DNA from: Ochrobactrum sp. RH2CCR150
GTDB taxonomy: Bacteria; Pseudomonadota; Alphaproteobacteria; Rhizobiales; Rhizobiaceae
Direction: 5' to 3'
Length of the DNA: 64,000 bases
NCBI GenBank assembly: GCA_014138095.1
Contig: JACGXE010000002.1
Span: 186,001 to 250,000 of the forward strand
The position numbers and the translations under genes are program-made. Positions 59,108 to 64,000 of the stretch are shown here, one piece after another (within the stretch, counting starts at the first letter, position 1; the number at the start of each line of letters is the position of its first letter). Below the pieces are notes generated by a model. It saw only the letters and a list, made by a program, of their open reading frames with translations. It made no database searches and was not told the origin of the DNA.

Positions 59108-59452
59108 TTATTTGTAAGCAGAAACCACGATTTCAATCAGCGTATCGCCACCCAGATCAGCAACGCCAACGGTTGCACGGGTTGGCAACAGCGAAGGATC
59201 AATCCATTCCTTCCAGACCTTATCCATTTCAGGCTTCTTGTTGAGGTCTGTTACGAAGATGGTGGCTGCCAGAAGCTTGGTCTTGTCCGTGCCTGCCTGT
59301 GCCAGATAGCTGTCGAGCTTGGCGAGGATTTCGCGGGTCTGACCAGCCATATCCAGGCTTTCGTCATCACAGGTGGTTCCACCGACATAGACAATGCCGT
59401 TGTGTTCGACGACGCGATGCATGATCGGCGTCTGAATGAAACGCTCAGCCAT
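59108..59452 (-). CDS. RidA family protein, copy 2
   Basis: The 114-residue protein starts MAERFIQTPIMHRVVEHNG, has VYVGGTTCDD, DSYLAQAGTDKTKLLAATIFVTDLNKKPEMDKVWKEW and LPTRATVGVADLGGDTLIEIVVSAYK. The substrate Arg (PTR) and catalytic Glu (LIEI) are present. It is the last gene of the three-subunit oxidase operon, 12 bases after the alpha subunit, where it would hydrolyse the imine product. Confidence 0.9.
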   Translation of the reverse strand: MAERFIQTPIMHRVVEHNGIVYVGGTTCDDESLDMAGQTREILAKLDSYLAQAGTDKTKLLAATIFVTDLNKKPEMDKVWKEWIDPSLLPTRATVGVADLGGDTLIEIVVSAYK

Positions 59453-59464
59453 AGTTTAATCCTT

Positions 59465-60955
59465 TCAGATGGTTGGGGAATTTTCCGGTTGCTCGCCGGT
59501 AACGGCGAAGACAGCATCGGGGGTTTGAGGTAGAGCCGCGATTTCGCTGAGCGGCACCGGTTTCACCGGCGCACGCAGACGATAGAAGCCGACTGTTTCC
59601 GGCGCGCGGTTTTGCACCTCGGCCAGAATTTCCGTGACGGTGGAACTGCACATGCGGCCCTGACAAGGCCCCATGCCACAGCGAAACATGGTTTTCAGCT
59701 GGTTTGGGCCAGCGATATTGCAGGCTGCCGCGTCGCGGATTGCGCCTGCAGTCACTTCTTCGCAACGGCAGACGATTGTTTCCCGATCCGTTGGTGCGCG
59801 AAACGCCTGTGCAGGCAGATAAAGCGCGTCGATAAAGGATCGACCACGTTCGAAGCGCCGCGCTTGCGCACGCAGCTTTGCGATTTTCGAACTCAACGTT
59901 GTGGCCAATGCCGGAAAGATATCCCGACAGGCTGCGAGCGCTGCGACACGTCCGCTCTGCTCGGCAACCAATGCACCACCAATGCCGCTGCCGTCACCAG
60001 CAATATAGATGGACGGAACAGACGAACGACCATTGTCGTCGAGTTGCGGTTGAAAACATTTCTGATCGTCGTTCCAAACCAGAGCGCAGCCGGAAGCATT
60101 GGCGAGATTGTTGTTGGGGATCACACCCTGATGCAGGAACACGCTATCGACAGCAAGCCTGTGTGTCTTGCCTTTGGCCGAAAAGCAGATCGCTTCGGCT
60201 TCCTCTTTTCCTTCAATGGCTATTTCGGTGACACCAGAATAAACCGGCACCGACTTGCGCACTTTCAAAAGCAGGGAAAGCCCCTTCAAGGCATAGGGCG
60301 AGAAAAGGACTGAAGGCAGGTTCGGTGCAGATTTCAGGTAATTTGCGCCGGGCGTCGTATCGAGCAATGCTGCAACTTTGCCACCCGCCTGCAACAGCTG
60401 CGCGGCGAACATGTAGAGCAGCGGGCCTGTTCCCGCCAAAACCACATTTCCGTTGGGCAGGAGGCCGGAAGCCTTCAACGCAATCTGTGCTGCGCCGACG
60501 GTCATAACACCCGGCAATGTCCAGCCCCTGACAGGCATCGGACGCTCCATGGCGCCGGTCGCGAAGATCACGCGGCGCGCTGAAACAATCCCGCTCTTGC
60601 CGCTTACCGATACGCGCAGATCAACGCCGTTGTTGTCGCCGTCCTGTGGCTCCGCGCTCCAGACGAGGGCCTGCGGCACATAGGTGGCCTTGCTGGCGAT
60701 GAATGCTTTCAGGACCTCTTTGCCCCGCCAGTAGTCGGTGCCGAGAAACGGCCTGCGGGCAGTTGTATTGTGTTCAATGCCACGGTAAATCTGGCCGCCG
60801 ACGGCGGGATTCTCGTCGAACAGGACAACGTTGGCGCCAGCGGCGCTTGCCTCCGCCGCTGCCGACATGCCCGCCGGTCCTGCGCCGATAATGGCGAGAT
60901 CATAGGCCGCGTCGAGCGCATGAATATCGGAAATTCTTTTGAGCATTGTCGTCAT
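59465..60955 (-). CDS. Opine/hydroxyproline-type oxidase, alpha subunit (FAD/NAD-binding with BFD-type [2Fe-2S] domain)
   Basis: The 496-residue protein has an N-terminal pyridine-nucleotide-disulfide oxidoreductase fold (YDLAIIGAGPAGMSAAAEASAAGANVVLFDENPAVGGQI; second site VVLAGTGPLLYMFAAQLL). A C-terminal BFD-like iron-sulfur motif has CRCEE (about 404) and RCGMGPCQGRMC (about 437-448). This is the alpha subunit architecture of octopine/nopaline oxidases (OoxA/NoxA), hydrogen cyanide synthase HcnB and D-hydroxyproline dehydrogenase. It overlaps the small subunit gene by 4 bases. Confidence 0.88.
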   Translation of the reverse strand: MTTMLKRISDIHALDAAYDLAIIGAGPAGMSAAAEASAAGANVVLFDENPAVGGQIYRGIEHNTTARRPFLGTDYWRGKEVLKAFIASKATYVPQALVWSAEPQDGDNNGVDLRVSVSGKSGIVSARRVIFATGAMERPMPVRGWTLPGVMTVGAAQIALKASGLLPNGNVVLAGTGPLLYMFAAQLLQAGGKVAALLDTTPGANYLKSAPNLPSVLFSPYALKGLSLLLKVRKSVPVYSGVTEIAIEGKEEAEAICFSAKGKTHRLAVDSVFLHQGVIPNNNLANASGCALVWNDDQKCFQPQLDDNGRSSVPSIYIAGDGSGIGGALVAEQSGRVAALAACRDIFPALATTLSSKIAKLRAQARRFERGRSFIDALYLPAQAFRAPTDRETIVCRCEEVTAGAIRDAAACNIAGPNQLKTMFRCGMGPCQGRMCSSTVTEILAEVQNRAPETVGFYRLRAPVKPVPLSEIAALPQTPDAVFAVTGEQPENSPTI

Positions 60956-61257
60956 GGTTCCACCCGACGTGCGCCGGTCTGCGAAGAAATGACCATTCCA
61001 TCGACCACGGGCGTCATACAGGCTTGGCGGTTCTGAATACCATCAATGGTAACCAGACACTCAAAACAGATACCCATCAGGCAGTAGGGCGCTCGCGGCT
61101 GATTACCAACGACGCTATCTCTGAGCCGGTTGATACCCTCTCCAAGCAGCGCTGCGGCGACAGTTACATTGGCAGGCACCGTCAAGGTGCGCGCATCGAA
61201 TGTGATCGTCACGGTTTCCTCTGGTGTCTCAGTTTTAAGGAACATTTTAGGAGACAT
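60952..61257 (-). CDS. Opine/hydroxyproline-type oxidase, small [2Fe-2S] subunit
   Basis: The 101-residue ferredoxin-fold protein has a four-Cys ligand set in PYCLMGICFECLVTIDGIQNRQACM. It carries electrons between the flavin subunits. ATG 61257 is chosen because GGAGG lies four bases before it; it overlaps the beta subunit stop by 11 bases. HcnA and the gamma subunits of three-component amino acid dehydrogenases are the nearest relatives. Confidence 0.87.
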   Translation of the reverse strand: MSPKMFLKTETPEETVTITFDARTLTVPANVTVAAALLGEGINRLRDSVVGNQPRAPYCLMGICFECLVTIDGIQNRQACMTPVVDGMVISSQTGARRVEP

Positions 61258-62362
61258 GAAACCTCCGGCCGGAGAACGCATCACCAGCAAGTTGTTTGGC
61301 ATCGGCTGCTATTTCCTTTGCCACGATCAGGGCGTGGTTGGCGGCAAGCGTGACGCCGGAATGGCACATGACGGCGTAAGCGCCCGGGTGGCTTTCGGAT
61401 TGTTCGTAAATCGGCATTCCGTCCGGTGTCTTGACCCGAAACCCGGCCCAACTGCGAATGACATTGACATCGGCCAGATGCGGGAATGTCCGCACTGCCC
61501 TGTTGGCCAGCACCGCGCTGATATCCTGATTGGTGGCGATCCGGTCCGTATGGGTTTCCTGACTGTCGCCGATCATCACGCCGCCTTCATCCGCCTGCCG
61601 CAGCGTGGCCGCTGTATAGGGGAAGAAGGGCGCGCATTTCTCCGTTACAAGAATTTGGCCTTTGCTGCGCACGACCGGCGCTTCAAGACCGACACTTTTG
61701 GCAAGCTCTGCATTGCCGTTGCCCGCAGCCAGAATGACGCGTTCGGCAAAGACCTCGCCCCATGCGCCGCTTAACAGAAAGCCACCGTTTTGCGGGGTGA
61801 TGGAAGAGACTTCACAGTGCGGTTCGTAGGACGCGCCGAGTTTGATCATGCCCGTATGCAAGGCGCGAAACAGGCGCAGTGAATTCACGTCGCCGTCCAT
61901 CGGCGAATAGATCGAACCGATCACATCCCGGCCTATGGAGGGTACCATTCTGGCCGTTTCCTGATGGTCGAGCACAACATGTTCCGGGGCGTCATTGCCG
62001 AGTTCCCGCGCCACCGTCGCGACGTCTTCCGCAAACATTTGAAGCTCGCGCTGGTCTAGGCAGAAGGTAAAGGCACCAGTCTGTTTCAACGCCACATCAA
62101 GCCCGGTGATATCCCGCAACTCGTCTGCGAAAGCGGGCCACAGGCGCGCAGATTGCATTGTCCAACGGGCATAGTGTGGTGCGCCTACGCCTTTGCCCTG
62201 TACCCAGATGAGCGCGAAATTGGCACGGGATGCGCGCAGGGACAGGTCTTCTCCATCAAGAAGCATTGGACGCAGACCGGATCGGGCGAGACCCCAGGCA
62301 ATGGCAGAGCCAACCAGTCCCGCGCCGATAATGATTATGTTTTGGTCCGGCAATCTGCGCAT
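61247..62362 (-). CDS. Opine/hydroxyproline-type oxidase, beta subunit (DAO flavoprotein)
   Basis: The 371-residue protein from ATG 62362 (a TTG lies four codons earlier) has NIIIIGAGLVGSAIAWGLARSGLRPMLLDGED, SRANFALIWVQGKG and a DAO C-terminal part with SWAGFRVKTPDGMPIYEQSESHPGAYAVMCHSGVTLAANHALIVAKEI. The SGVTLA stretch is the usual FAD contact. It is the catalytic subunit that oxidises a secondary amine, such as an opine or imino acid. The upstream gene encodes a nopaline-binding-like protein. Confidence 0.88.
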   Translation of the reverse strand: MRRLPDQNIIIIGAGLVGSAIAWGLARSGLRPMLLDGEDLSLRASRANFALIWVQGKGVGAPHYARWTMQSARLWPAFADELRDITGLDVALKQTGAFTFCLDQRELQMFAEDVATVARELGNDAPEHVVLDHQETARMVPSIGRDVIGSIYSPMDGDVNSLRLFRALHTGMIKLGASYEPHCEVSSITPQNGGFLLSGAWGEVFAERVILAAGNGNAELAKSVGLEAPVVRSKGQILVTEKCAPFFPYTAATLRQADEGGVMIGDSQETHTDRIATNQDISAVLANRAVRTFPHLADVNVIRSWAGFRVKTPDGMPIYEQSESHPGAYAVMCHSGVTLAANHALIVAKEIAADAKQLAGDAFSGRRFHVS

Positions 62363-62400
62363 TCGTAAATTCAATCTGTTGTCACAGCGTCGTCAGTGTT

Positions 62401-62422
62401 GGGCCTGACGAGAGTCAGGCCC
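62401..62422 (-). terminator. Hairpin between binding protein and oxidase beta subunit genes
   Basis: GGGCCTGAC and GTCAGGCCC pair perfectly around a 4-base loop, in the 72-base gap after the binding protein stop. There is no T-run on the minus strand, so it may be a processing or stability element rather than a full terminator. Confidence 0.6.
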
Positions 62423-62434
62423 GATTGCGTCGGC

Positions 62435-64000
<1,566 letters not shown>

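Overview
The window reads as chromosomal DNA of an alphaproteobacterium of the order Rhizobiales, most likely the Brucella/Ochrobactrum group. This rests on the family content: an Omp25-like surface domain, a candidate rhizobial iron-regulator box, rhizobial-type opine and amino-acid transport genes, CBU_0592 and DUF1839 families, and a moderately GC-rich, densely packed layout. I see no rRNA, tRNA, CRISPR array, insertion sequence or prophage.

Layout. (1) 1-3.9 kb: the 3' part of mutL (cut by the window edge) and a membrane MHYT-GGDEF-EAL cyclic-di-GMP protein. (2) 4.4-12 kb: a five-gene minus-strand operon (carrier protein, acyl-CoA-dehydrogenase-like flavoprotein, amino acid:[carrier protein] ligase of the class II synthetase fold, DUF1839 protein, GH2 glycosidase). 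It converges with a tandem alpha/beta hydrolase, and the stop codons overlap. It looks like a carrier-protein-bound aminoacyl pathway of unknown product. (3) 12.3-21.4 kb: AEC and EamA transporters, a large autotransporter with cadherin-like repeats, an AI-2E-type permease and an acetamidase/formamidase. (4) 21.4-28.5 kb: an iron/heme-type cell-surface signalling locus (ECF sigma, FecR, TonB-dependent receptor, DUF454, TonB). The receptor is fused at its C-terminus to an Omp25-like barrel. Two near-identical promoter elements precede fecR and the receptor gene. (5) 28.6-36 kb: a Dpp/Opp-type ABC operon ending in a CocE/S15-type hydrolase, then a small membrane protein gene. (6) 36-37.5 kb: a LysR regulator and a hypothetical gene.

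(7) 37.6-64 kb is the metabolic core and looks devoted to arginine-like compounds. A TetR-led operon runs leftward: arginine:pyruvate transaminase, 2-ketoarginine decarboxylase, acyl-CoA dehydrogenase, NDP-forming acyl-CoA synthetase and two CaiD-like hydratases. From the same control region, which carries a 41-bp palindrome, a polar amino acid ABC transporter, an M20 amidohydrolase and a dimethylargininase run rightward. Convergent to these is a second module: solute-binding protein, amine/amino-acid oxidase, one permease and a trimethylamine-dehydrogenase-like flavoprotein with a remodelled substrate pocket. A third module has an ABC ATPase, a nopaline-binding-like protein, a three-subunit opine/hydroxyproline-type oxidase and RidA. 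A second RidA and an MFS exporter sit between modules two and three. Together these could import arginine derivatives (N-acyl, N-methyl or opine forms), strip them to arginine or related amino acids, and degrade the carbon skeleton through CoA thioesters.

The two strongest candidates for undescribed biology are the aminoacyl-carrier-protein cluster and the arginine-derivative region, in particular the CoA branch after AruH/AruI and the acid-lined TMADH homologue. All functional statements rest on reading the translated sequence and recalled family knowledge; no database search was run.
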